Shown here one piece after another: positions 56,901 through 64,000 of a DNA stretch of 64,000 nucleotides (position 1 is its first letter; each line of letters opens with the position of its first letter). A program made the translations under genes and the position numbers. Origin of the DNA: Jaenimonas drosophilae (lineage: Eukaryota; Euglenozoa; Kinetoplastea; Trypanosomatida; Trypanosomatidae); contig JASAON010001652.1 of assembly GCA_030849065.1 (NCBI GenBank), forward strand, positions 62,001-126,000, given 5' to 3'. The notes beneath the pieces were generated by a model. It was given only the letters and a program-made list of their open reading frames with translations, ran no database searches and was not told the DNA's origin.

Positions 56901-59900
56901 ACACTTTGTGCAACCTGCGGACAAGCTCAGGAGCCTGGACGACGAATCACCTCAACGCGTCGTGCAGCACAAGTGTGCAGCTGCGAAACGTGTGGAACCG
57001 AGGGGACATTTACGCACTTCACACAGCTACTTCTACACCAGCATTGCGAGCGTTGCGGTGTGGTGACGCAGTGGCTACCAAGAGAACGTATCGTGGGTCA
57101 GGCAGAAGCCCATCTTGTTGGAGATGGCGACCAGCTCCTTCTTGTCTTCACCATTGATGGTGGACGAGTCTCCCTTCCACTGCTCCGCACCGATGCCTTC
57201 GATGCACGCACGATGCTTGAGTGTGTCGAGCGCGTGACTCCAGAGAAGGGTGGAGGTTCTCTTCACCGCTTTGTGCCTCCCCTCTTTGCTAGCTCCGACC
57301 ATGCGCTGGCCAGTCTCACGGCACCCTCTCATCGGCCCAAATCTCGTGCAGCCACCTCTAACTCATACACGACTACCGCCATCGTGTACTACGCCTCGCA
57401 CTTTGTGTTTCGTTGGGGCCCTTTACTCCTTCCCGAAACTTTCATCAGTCCCTCTGTGTTGACGCAGCTGAAAGTCTTTGACAAGTCGTGGATGCAACAG
57501 CTGAAGGACGTTCGGCTACGGACCGCAATCAATATCGTGCATGGCAGCCTTCGTATGCTCTTCAATGGAGTTCGTAATGCGGACCAGGTGGACACTCTCT
57601 TCACCGTCGCAAGGGTCCTCATCCACTCCTTCGAGGAGCTCCGTCACTTCCGTCACTACCTTTTGTACGGTCTCAGCCTAAGCTTCTCTCGCCTCGGGGT
57701 CGCCACGGCAGAAGCACGCGAGACCTACTACAGCTGTCTGAATGATCTCTTCGAGGACTACCCGACAGAGTTCCTTCAAGCCAACTGTCTGGGAAGCCTA
57801 CTGCGCTTGAAGCCTCAAATGAGCGGACAAACGATGGCCACCATCCACGCCCTTCTTCATCGACTCTCCATTGATGAAATGGTGGGCTCACCTAGTGCCC
57901 ACGTTGTTGCCTGCTTGGTTCGCTCGGTGGTGGCGATGCAGCAGATTGCCCCACAACCTGCAGTCATGCTGGGCAACGTCCACAATGCCTTTCCGAGCGT
58001 GGTGTCCCTAGCCGAGACTAGCATGACGGAAGGAGGAGAGCTCCGTGTAGGCCAGGTGCGCGGCAGTGTTGGTGTAGCACCCACGAAAGGAGGCCACTAT
58101 TACTTTGAGGTGGTGCTCCCGCCAAACTTCAGCGATGGGAGTACCATCGTGATGGGATGGGGAACTCTGCTGCACGAGCAAATTAGCAGTGGCCAGCATG
58201 TTGGCAATGACCTTCACTCATGGGGCTACAACTGCCAGGACCGACTTCGTATCATGGGTGGAGAACAAGTGATGCCTGTCACGCGGGCACCGGCCGCGGG
58301 TGATGTGATCGGCTCCATGATGAACCTGGAAGACATGATGGTGTGCTGGACCATCAACGGTGAAGAGATCATGTGGATCTCCGTTCCTGCCCAAGGTGAG
58401 AGCGAAGAGATTTTCCCCTACGTGAGTGCGTCTGTGGAACCTTTCGGGGTCTTGGTCCGCCTCACCGGGGTACAGTACAAGCCGGATGGGTATGAGGAGT
58501 ATGGCTGCCGCGGCGATGCTCTGCAGTCGGAGGTGGCCACGGTCCAGCCGCAAGGATACCCCTTCTACAAGGAACTGAGCTCCATACTGGACTACCACGC
58601 CTCCGGAGCCGACTTCAACCTGGCAACGGCGGCAGCTACATTTTTCGCCACGGACCAGGCCCAGAGGGCACTAACTCACTACCCGCTGCTTGGAGAATTT
58701 TTTCAGAAGCAAATCTCGTTGGCCAAGGAATCGACAGGGAACGAGGAGTGCCCAGAAGAGATGGCCGCTCGCGCGTTTGAGCCCTACGTCTCGCATCTGC
58801 TTGCCTTGGGCGAGCTGACGGTCATGGTGGCAAGAGCCTTTGGAGATACGCTTGATGTATCTACCTACCTCAGTGGCTGCGTCTCTCAAGCTATGGCTCT
58901 CGTCCTTCGAAGCGCACGTTGGCGTCTGTTCGAATCCAACCTTGGACTCCGTCCATCCTTCAGCAACAATACCGTTCACCAAGTCGTCATTGATCTGGAG
59001 CGGGCCAAGACGGCAAGCGCGTCACCCTCAGATTCACTGAAGCACACCGTTACCTATCAACTCTTTTCCCAGATTGAGCGCGCCCCGATCTATAAGAATG
59101 CCGTCATGTTTTCAGTGCGTCTCTCCAATGACGTCACCATTGATGCAGGTGGAGTGACCCGCTCCGTGTTGACATCAATCAGCGAGGAGATCAGCTTCAC
59201 GGTACGTGGAGGAGCTGTTCCTACTCGTGAAGAACCTGTTGTGCCCCTCTTCAAACTATGCAGCCACTCCACCGTCTTCACGGTGGTGCCAAATATGGAT
59301 GTGTTGTCTGAGACGTCGGGCGACCCATCCGAGCTGCCCGGCGTGGCGAATCCTCGGATGACCCCCGAGCTGGCTCGTCGACTGTGGGTTTGGCTTGGAA
59401 TGCTCTTGGGTAACATTGTCTTGTGTGGCACCATGAAGCTCACCTTGACCTTTCCAAGGCTTGTGTGGAAGTTCCTCTGCTTCACACCTGCCGACATGGA
59501 TGACTACCTTTTCGATGTAGATGACGCCGCCAGGGGCACACTCGATGACCCCGATTGTCTCCTGGATGATGCGATCTACTTTGCACTACCAGGTATGGCT
59601 GCGACATCGGGTGACCGCCATTTGGACGGACAGCCCGCCGAACTCAGCATTGGCGTGTCCCAGCCGATGCTATATCGTCGACTGGAGAGTCGCTGGAGCT
59701 CTCCCGTGGCCAGTGCCATGGACCTCGCGCTCGATGAGGCGGAGGATGCCGCCCGCACTGCTCTGGTCCAACGCCGCCGAGAGGCTGCTGAGCACGCCTT
59801 GATTCATCAGTACGACCCTGCCCTTCTAGCGATTCGCCAAGGCTTGACGAGTGTCCTGTGTGAGAGCTCGTTGCGCTCCATTCGCTGGGATGACCTTCAG

Positions 59901-60239
59901 AGTCGTGTGTGCGGGAGTCCTTGCATGACAACAGAATACATCATGAGCTTCATGGACTGTACCAGCATCACACCAGAGGCAGCCGGTCAGCTGTCCTCTG
60001 CCGTGGAGCTCATGGACATCTCTCAGCGGTCGCAGTTTCTTCTCTTCTGCTCCGGACAGAGCCGTCTGCCACTCCCGGAGAAGGTTCACGTTACCGTTGG
60101 CGATGAACCAAACAAGCTCCCTACCGCTCACACCTGCTCGCCCATTTCCCTTCGGCTGCAGCCCTACGGAAGTGGTCGTGAGCTACTGACGAAGCTGGAG
60201 ATTTGCTTGTCTCAGGCGAAGATGTTTGGCTACGTCTGA
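50910..60239 (+). CDS. Giant HECT E3 ubiquitin ligase with SPRY-like and RanBP2-type zinc-finger domains
   Basis: A 3,109-residue protein. Three concanavalin-like/SPRY-type regions lie at about 1030-1170, 1430-1590 and 2350-2525 (the last with GGHYYFEVVLPPNFSDGSTI and HSWGYNCQDRL). Two RanBP2-type zinc fingers stand at about 1955-2010 (WSCSACTFANPGGTTRCSIC, WTCPVCRYAYNPTSATLCATC), followed by another Cys-rich stretch. The C-terminal 400 residues are a HECT domain with FSVRLSNDVTIDAGGVTR and the catalytic Cys3076 in PTAHTCSPISLRLQ. It should transfer ubiquitin through a thioester. The N-terminal 1,000 residues are low complexity plus helical repeats. It recalls the HERC1/HECTD type in size and SPRY content, but RCC1 repeats are not evident. 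RanBP2 fingers can bind ubiquitin or RNA. Confidence 0.9.
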   Translation: MYHAIVTAIGESRATTLVEDVMDLPCERLCQLALHALPAHQRADHRLKRLRADGDGRTNLPGDCIRREAFFMPQPLRGGMHGEQPLLNGINEVAQTLMQQMTITDDQGFLSMGDVNDGGHASIRAECHALRAAVYEELLRELREGSLLEVVRSAEHADLPAADTSSTTKQRNTIAGVNRAAVSASSTPKSAAASSKRRTPTATLSAKGSATTSATITPKRRSKGTGQTKSPGCSAQLPREALAPSERGVSSLCLSILHCIVDDEGLLLESMEKVASIVEAAFSPDAAEHGTATQQVLYLTPRLSILGESIPRAARVFISLAAGVLRMAENDAVQSTVSSPSPPPSGRLLLVALFHVVGCLRWTDAEAILELSQVMHAAKCPPRQSSFSGRGTCRLVPFTTHSRVCLRELRQPLVVTEDANTAEAGRQSPHHARQSISPAQIDSEAEDEEVSSGTDDANSREDWQDRAHADELTLADTYEVDPAVLLEHMMSQSAESTSVNAEIFARRFLGGTIPTNVVTSYMKVSTIAAHSSLHLRLRVIKSAACKGVRIVIRPVVRDSSTEDVIPARCVVPHTGLHLEYQGPCDVLIFCLNEHIGNESTQRDSSTTVPRLLINIETTNQVQVDDSLELEWEEALFRAQFNLAEVLLAELKGYTDEREKTTPGHHPFSSCTTLLRKGFQPSGVEVVVPLVEHIRQLDSRTIQRQVRCRERDAEGARAVLLIVAHHLCGQLANEGATLIPTSATWMDVLRRMSRYSAGLGAYPHAAELAQFVITRVEPCPGTVSQLMDGAVQLVKSQLCTADQVEKLLRQRQKRAAQSVSFLHLLKHASQMAMHASSFHHIPRLLKSFLLLQRGHYLSPLEGSGEAKENEVRQAVQELLQALFIRLRGVMEKASKLRSSPQWFILNAWEWAPFAVLTVSLLAAAWDAEDVAFMMAGDVATQVMSMLPNFSDFTRTSSFSVSDDGEEAGFMSAVLDYVAEEPEEPDAAMMALPDDRGQPLPSSRTAPPLRMMSIRQEGLNFGSGQGGFGYSEEPIIFYSGGINGGCSVSSVEVTLHSRNDTKHFVFGLASPALCRKSPDVSTDARGLYYLASGELHHKLESTPVPPLEYGSTLTMTFRRAVTRWHVGVYLNHHLLANFVCPRTDLYLVVGHTAGGAKGCSYRGLLRPPTLQPHEVTSAIAAEALSASSTRVANRLSFYNLSLFTTEVVQYLMQYCTRMEQSSRIPSGGWISTSAANSPLLSSAGESDSAMHLFVDRSCSPLMGNVRMLLQATQDLPEESGDSTERVKRQTALWVYDSLIFDYTVALAASQKCTSSPTEVLETLSTVAMSARLSERTRLAALKSVLAAIRFPNTRGFGIHSFDPTPLWRCCEGLAADAYTPGYRPLFTPQTVAHDMVVLAGGRRIEFAATTTKRPSTATTSYAYEAIPLDGSMGDEVSFSVRLQRGFSVDSLGRLYYVGLAFRRQEDTVENGRLIAYPEGRLKQDSVFALTDYAADAAEKGDRAELERHRANWVLPDNGAVFGSGDVVTVRVHCRSRSISFERNGKPLGRLFKNIPPSVPMLFPFVELYNHDSSAKWMYPLRELSIVARQTMRAMLDTWMTTLKGPMQSLLSSPQQRNTALKLLGADGDELAAVFRPPPRCDALSGIQNVRILQFHSRMATVEDSIGAIHRVCAAALEADNSSTLPSLNESCFLPDVMRLVREMVTEVPTTTSGDEVGNCIDFQGALLRALRLLSEAEQSLGNHLEEVCELTQLLLYVLRRLNGSKKVTAAVALREAWNEITWTAVGAPCRWELRQEVASGETSSDGASPSTLYDDLEKAHGMLPHLMCPTCWKEWGACTAQHEAPASWCVLYDSILRQAGLASPYTSWFATWTSVLESPTAAAGNEEVRPAANAPRAMVTFSPSPSGDKVTATGEMKHGRFALTGRVCGPNYFQGRVTFDMGKRLREVVLEDLMQEWSCSACTFANPGGTTRCSICETARPGTAWTCPVCRYAYNPTSATLCATCGQAQEPGRRITSTRRAAQVCSCETCGTEGTFTHFTQLLLHQHCERCGVVTQWLPRERIVGQAEAHLVGDGDQLLLVFTIDGGRVSLPLLRTDAFDARTMLECVERVTPEKGGGSLHRFVPPLFASSDHALASLTAPSHRPKSRAATSNSYTTTAIVYYASHFVFRWGPLLLPETFISPSVLTQLKVFDKSWMQQLKDVRLRTAINIVHGSLRMLFNGVRNADQVDTLFTVARVLIHSFEELRHFRHYLLYGLSLSFSRLGVATAEARETYYSCLNDLFEDYPTEFLQANCLGSLLRLKPQMSGQTMATIHALLHRLSIDEMVGSPSAHVVACLVRSVVAMQQIAPQPAVMLGNVHNAFPSVVSLAETSMTEGGELRVGQVRGSVGVAPTKGGHYYFEVVLPPNFSDGSTIVMGWGTLLHEQISSGQHVGNDLHSWGYNCQDRLRIMGGEQVMPVTRAPAAGDVIGSMMNLEDMMVCWTINGEEIMWISVPAQGESEEIFPYVSASVEPFGVLVRLTGVQYKPDGYEEYGCRGDALQSEVATVQPQGYPFYKELSSILDYHASGADFNLATAAATFFATDQAQRALTHYPLLGEFFQKQISLAKESTGNEECPEEMAARAFEPYVSHLLALGELTVMVARAFGDTLDVSTYLSGCVSQAMALVLRSARWRLFESNLGLRPSFSNNTVHQVVIDLERAKTASASPSDSLKHTVTYQLFSQIERAPIYKNAVMFSVRLSNDVTIDAGGVTRSVLTSISEEISFTVRGGAVPTREEPVVPLFKLCSHSTVFTVVPNMDVLSETSGDPSELPGVANPRMTPELARRLWVWLGMLLGNIVLCGTMKLTLTFPRLVWKFLCFTPADMDDYLFDVDDAARGTLDDPDCLLDDAIYFALPGMAATSGDRHLDGQPAELSIGVSQPMLYRRLESRWSSPVASAMDLALDEAEDAARTALVQRRREAAEHALIHQYDPALLAIRQGLTSVLCESSLRSIRWDDLQSRVCGSPCMTTEYIMSFMDCTSITPEAAGQLSSAVELMDISQRSQFLLFCSGQSRLPLPEKVHVTVGDEPNKLPTAHTCSPISLRLQPYGSGRELLTKLEICLSQAKMFGYV

Positions 60240-60453
60240 AGACTGCTCAACTACTCAGCCTCTTCCATCTACCTTGTGGTGGTGTGGACACCCATACCCT
60301 CGGCCATCATGTTGCATGTGTGTACCGGCCGGATGGACCTTGTTCCATCTTCCCTCCCCAACTATGTTTTTTCTCTCCCTGTTGCTCGAATGATTCGATG
60401 TGCACTCATCTTGTTTCTTTTCTGTTCAATCTCCCATCAATTGCTGTTGTTGC

Positions 60454-60487
<34 letters not shown>

Positions 60488-61076
60488 GCACTCTGACCTA
60501 CTTCGTGCTGTCGTGCCCGATTCTCTGTTGCTGAGTTGAAACATTTGATTTTATGCACTCTCCACACTCCGCCCACCTTTCCCTACCCCTGGACACCTAC
60601 GCGCCCACCAACACGCACATCACTTCCACCACTTCCTGTAGTCTCCAGCTGCCAACCCCGTTAAGCCCCAGTCGACAATTGCGTGGGCTATTCTTGTCTA
60701 TAGTTTGTTTGTGCGAAGTCCACGGAAGAATTCTATCCAACAACGTGTGTGGACACGCAGAAGTGGTCGGCAGGGGAGCATCAATGAGGCTGGCAGTGTC
60801 AATGGGCTGGAGCTGTTTGAAAATTTCTGAACTTGCGTCGACATTCCTCGTCAACTACTCACAGATGTTGCTGGATTGCCCTCCATATTGCTCATGCACA
60901 TCATACAACAACTCCACTTCATCTTCACCCTATTTTCTAATGCAGTTCAGTAGGCAGTCCGGTTGCAAGTACCTGTCCCCCTCCATTGAGTTTGGGACCG
61001 GTCTTGCTTCACACGAACGGATCGCTTTATCTTCTTTTTTTTTGATTGTGTGAAGAGTTAGAAACTTCGTACGACC
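60240..61076. other. Intergenic region between HECT gene and fibronectin-III gene
   Basis: About 840 bases of T- and pyrimidine-rich sequence without a convincing gene. It holds a TTG repeat at 60440-60489 and a T9 run near 61035-61043 that, with AG at 61054-61055, is the likely acceptor of the next gene. Confidence 0.6.
60440..60489 (+). repeat. TTG/TGC trinucleotide microsatellite
   Basis: An imperfect run of TTG (TTGCTGTTGTTGCTG, then about ten TTG units) in the non-coding interval after the HECT stop. It may serve as a pyrimidine/T-rich processing element. CAA repeats at 15101-15144 give the same TTG pattern on the sense strand of another gene. Confidence 0.85.
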
Positions 61077-64000
61077 ATGACCGTCACCGATGAATCCGCC
61101 AATGAGAACTGCGGCCCAGTCACCACGATTGGTGGCTTGAAGGTCGCCCCCTACGCCGCACCCCCGGCCTCATCACAACTGAACTGCCAGGCAGTTGTGG
61201 TGCGTATGGGGGAGATCTTTGGTGAGTTCGCTATTGACTTTGACAACACCATCATGGCGCACGAAATGGAGGGTGTGACGGAGTGGCAGCTGTATGTGTA
61301 CGGCACCAAAACCTCTCGCCGCCCGGCTGGAGGCGTGGTGGAGCCTCTCTTGACGACGGAAGATGGGCTCCCAGATCTCTCCGGGGATCCCACAGGAACC
61401 TCAGATGCGGAGTGTGTCGTGTGCTGCGACATCCTGGACCTCAAGAAGCCCAGGAAAATTGTCAAGCTTCAGGCTGGCCACCACTACATCGTCTTGGTGC
61501 GATGCTTCAATTCCAAAGTAGCTGTGTGGAGCCCTTGGTCACCACCGGCCTACACCGCCACTCTCCACCCCGTCTTGGCCCACATTGAGGATATTGGCGA
61601 GGATTATGTTCGAATTCATTGGGACCGCGCGGCGGTGCGTGAGACGATGAATCTAACCCCAGAGGTGGATGCCGCGGCCACCAAGCGGGTGGAAAACATT
61701 GCCAACTTGGAGATGCGCGTCGTGCGGGAGCGCGACATGCGCCAGGAGTTCAGTGACCGCTTTGAGTCTGGCATTCGTGCCTATACCCTCCACAGTCTAC
61801 AGCCCGGTACGGCCTACATTGTCATGATTCGCTATGAGACCCTTATTGGCACACAGCTCAACTGGACCGAGGTTAGCCGCTTCTACACTGAAACGGCCCT
61901 CATGGTGGAACTGAACACCCGTGGAGAAGACGCCATCTCAGTACATTGGCAGCGCAAGGCCCCGCCAACGGATGTTGTTGGCTATGCCCTTCCCCACACG
62001 GTGCCTCATTTGTTTGAGGTGAATGTAGAAAGTGATGGGATGCACTTTCCCCCCGTTGAGCTCTCCGCAAAGGAGCACGCATACCGCTTCACGGGCCTCT
62101 TTCCCAGCAGTACCTACGCCATATCTGTACGGAGCATCTCTGCCGAGGGACGTTGGGGTGCCCGCTCCAACGAGCTGACCGTCTGCACCGCTGACACCCC
62201 CACCATCTCCTCCGTCGCGCTTGGCGAGACTTTCCTCTCCTTCACCTGGAGCCGTCCCAATGAAGAAGCTCCAGAGAGCAAGGTGGAGTATCTTCTTCAA
62301 TGTAGCGCAACGCAGTACCGCCAAACAGAGGTGGTTGAGCTGAAGCGGTTGGAGGATGGCAGCATGGAAAAGGTCTTCCATGTAGAGTCTCTCAAGGCTG
62401 GTACGGAGTACGCGGTGTCCATTCGCACCTTCCTCGATCAGGAGTGGGGCTGCTGGACGGAACCACGCCACTTTACAACCTTACCCAAGGCCGCGTTGAC
62501 CTTTTTAGAGCGAGGGGAGGACTTCTTCACCCTTCACTGGCCGGACACCGGTGTGGCCCAGGCAGAGAGTGAGGTCCGCAGCGTCTTCAACATTGTGGTG
62601 AACAAGGTGGAGTACTCTGGCGAGCGTGTACGTGTGCTCGACGAGCGCATCACCCCATCTTCTGATCAGCCAGGATTTCGCGTTAGTCATCTTCAGGCGG
62701 ACACAGAGTACGAGGTCCAGAGCCGGACATGGCAACGCAACAAGGTTACGGGCTTCGAAGGTTGGGGTGAGTTCTCCTACCCAGTGCACGTGAAGACCCT
62801 CCAGCCGGTCGTTCTGAACGTCTTGGACTTGGGCGAGGATTTTGCCCACATCATTTGGCGGCGCGGCCTCTGTGAGGACCGTGGTGCCGGTGACGATGGC
62901 CCGGAGTGGGAGTTCCTTAAGTACGAGATTGTGGTGGGCTGCATGGACACTGGCGAGGATGCCGTGCTGCACCGCCAGGTGGTGGAAACGGACTACAGCA
63001 TTACCAATCTTCATCCATCCACGACCTACATTGTCTCCGTTCGAGCCTGCGACAACCGTGACCAGTGGGGTCTCTGGAGCAAGATCAAGGTTCGCACCCT
63101 TGCTTCTGTGGAGACGGCAGTCCATGAGATTGGTGAGGACTTCGTCCGCCTCATGTGGCAACGCAAGGCTGTCGATACCAACTCGACCGACGTCACCGCC
63201 GCTGACATGTTCATCTCCAAGTACTCCATCTTTGTGTACAGCAAAGAACTCCTAGAAAAGGACGTGCTTCCGCATAATGTGAGTGGCTATGGTGCCGGCG
63301 GCAAGTCGGATGTAGCCCGCCACCACATCGTCACCAGCGACCACACCTCATTCTGTGTGACGGACCTACTGCCCGATCGTGAGTTCGTCGCTGTGGTTCG
63401 CGCGTCCACCGCCTCTGGCAAGTGGGGCCTCTGGAGCAAGCCCATCCACTTCCGCACCAATCCGCAGTTCTGCATCCCTGTGAACAACCTGAGCATCGGT
63501 GAAAACTATGTAAATCTTATTTGGAGCCGTGACACGGAGCCTGTCACCGACCCAGGGGTTCTTTTGGGAGACCTCACCGTCACTGGGCAGCAGCTGCGTA
63601 TTCATGGCGTCAACACACAGTACTCCAAGGACCACACCCTCGATGCGGATATTCGAGAGCTGAAGATCTACGGGCTCTCCCCCGCCACCGCCTATACAAT
63701 TCAGCTCCGTGTCTGTGGCAAGAGTGGCTGCTGGGGTCTGTGGAGTCCACCAGTCCACATCCTCACACGTGGAACCATCTTGACGAAGACGGTCGAGGTG
63801 GCTGAGGACTACGCCACCATCGCCTGGGAGCGTCGCAAGGTTCCCAACCCGCACCACTACCCGACCGGACGTGGTGTGGTGACGAGCTATCACCTCCGCG
63901 TGTACAACAATGTTGGAGTACACCTGGAGACCTTCCTTGGAGATGCGGATTGCCCCTACCGCATCACAGGCATGAAGCCAGATACCTACTACTGTGTAGA
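61077..64000 (+). CDS. Tandem fibronectin type III-like protein (3' end outside window)
   Basis: An open frame from the ATG at 61077 (MTVTDESANENCGPV) to the window edge, 974 codons without a stop. It consists of about nine repeats of roughly 100 residues with the fibronectin-III layout. Each starts with a GED-aromatic strand and a Trp (GEDYVRIHWDR, GEDAISVHWQR, GETFLSFTWSR, GEDFFTLHWPD, GEDFAHIIWRR, GEDFVRLMWQR, GENYVNLIWSR, AEDYATIAWER). Each ends with a LxPxTxYxVxVR strand and a GxWGxWS-type turn. No signal peptide is present, so it is probably intracellular. Fibronectin-III arrays inside cells are found in cytoskeletal or flagellar structural proteins; the role here is unknown. The acceptor AG at 61054-61055 lies about 20 bases before the ATG. 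Confidence 0.85.
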   Translation, partial: MTVTDESANENCGPVTTIGGLKVAPYAAPPASSQLNCQAVVVRMGEIFGEFAIDFDNTIMAHEMEGVTEWQLYVYGTKTSRRPAGGVVEPLLTTEDGLPDLSGDPTGTSDAECVVCCDILDLKKPRKIVKLQAGHHYIVLVRCFNSKVAVWSPWSPPAYTATLHPVLAHIEDIGEDYVRIHWDRAAVRETMNLTPEVDAAATKRVENIANLEMRVVRERDMRQEFSDRFESGIRAYTLHSLQPGTAYIVMIRYETLIGTQLNWTEVSRFYTETALMVELNTRGEDAISVHWQRKAPPTDVVGYALPHTVPHLFEVNVESDGMHFPPVELSAKEHAYRFTGLFPSSTYAISVRSISAEGRWGARSNELTVCTADTPTISSVALGETFLSFTWSRPNEEAPESKVEYLLQCSATQYRQTEVVELKRLEDGSMEKVFHVESLKAGTEYAVSIRTFLDQEWGCWTEPRHFTTLPKAALTFLERGEDFFTLHWPDTGVAQAESEVRSVFNIVVNKVEYSGERVRVLDERITPSSDQPGFRVSHLQADTEYEVQSRTWQRNKVTGFEGWGEFSYPVHVKTLQPVVLNVLDLGEDFAHIIWRRGLCEDRGAGDDGPEWEFLKYEIVVGCMDTGEDAVLHRQVVETDYSITNLHPSTTYIVSVRACDNRDQWGLWSKIKVRTLASVETAVHEIGEDFVRLMWQRKAVDTNSTDVTAADMFISKYSIFVYSKELLEKDVLPHNVSGYGAGGKSDVARHHIVTSDHTSFCVTDLLPDREFVAVVRASTASGKWGLWSKPIHFRTNPQFCIPVNNLSIGENYVNLIWSRDTEPVTDPGVLLGDLTVTGQQLRIHGVNTQYSKDHTLDADIRELKIYGLSPATAYTIQLRVCGKSGCWGLWSPPVHILTRGTILTKTVEVAEDYATIAWERRKVPNPHHYPTGRGVVTSYHLRVYNNVGVHLETFLGDADCPYRITGMKPDTYYCV

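Noticed and set aside
1..64000. CRISPR arrays, tRNA or rRNA genes, transposons
   Set aside because: No regular spacer-repeat arrays, no cloverleaf-type sequences that I could recognise, and no reverse transcriptase or transposase frames were seen.

Overview
The window looks like nuclear DNA of a kinetoplastid, most likely a trypanosomatid. Nearly every long gene is intronless. All genes from position 1 to 36,230 lie on the minus strand and all genes from 36,710 to the end lie on the plus strand, giving two head-to-head polycistronic units. Most starts sit just downstream of a pyrimidine tract plus AG, as expected for spliced-leader trans-splicing. Ribosomal protein genes occur as identical tandem pairs. 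TAG, TAA and TGA all appear to be used as stops. From memory, the gene set (acyl-CoA synthetases around a threonine aldolase, duplicated eS7, MPC1, RAE1) resembles Leishmania chromosome 1 and Trypanosoma brucei chromosome 9. Base composition is moderate, unlike GC-rich Leishmania. I cannot name the genus.

Minus unit, read in transcription order from the strand switch: RAE1 mRNA-export factor, a probable signal peptidase complex subunit 2, MPC1 mitochondrial pyruvate carrier, a multi-pass membrane protein, a SYCP2-like protein, a mitochondrial single-span protein, TMEM208/SND2, dymeclin, a long coiled-coil protein, a degenerate family-X DNA polymerase, two identical eS7 genes, a BRAP2-type RING/UBP-finger E3, a small basic protein, an MFSD5-like transporter, nicotinamidase, a 1,241-residue guanylyltransferase-like protein, a possible small cis-spliced gene, and then three acyl-CoA synthetases (the last cut by the window edge) with an L-threonine aldolase between the second and third.

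Plus unit: NIT2 omega-amidase, a mitochondrial alpha/beta-hydrolase-like protein lacking the nucleophile, a coiled-coil protein, a small gene split by an in-frame TAG, a basic protein, a WD40/acidic protein, two identical uL29 (L35) genes, a low-complexity protein, the SLY1 SM protein, a 3,109-residue HECT E3 with SPRY-like and RanBP2-type zinc-finger domains, and a tandem fibronectin-III protein that runs off the end.

The 480-bp strand switch (36,231-36,709) carries C runs on its left and long G runs on its right, so each unit has G runs on its own non-template strand; it is the likely bidirectional start region. Neighbouring genes are not functionally grouped, as is usual in these organisms, apart from the acyl-CoA synthetase array. 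The main items for follow-up are the pseudoenzymes (guanylyltransferase-like, polymerase X-like, hydrolase-like), the SYCP2-like protein, the in-frame TAG gene and the candidate cis intron.
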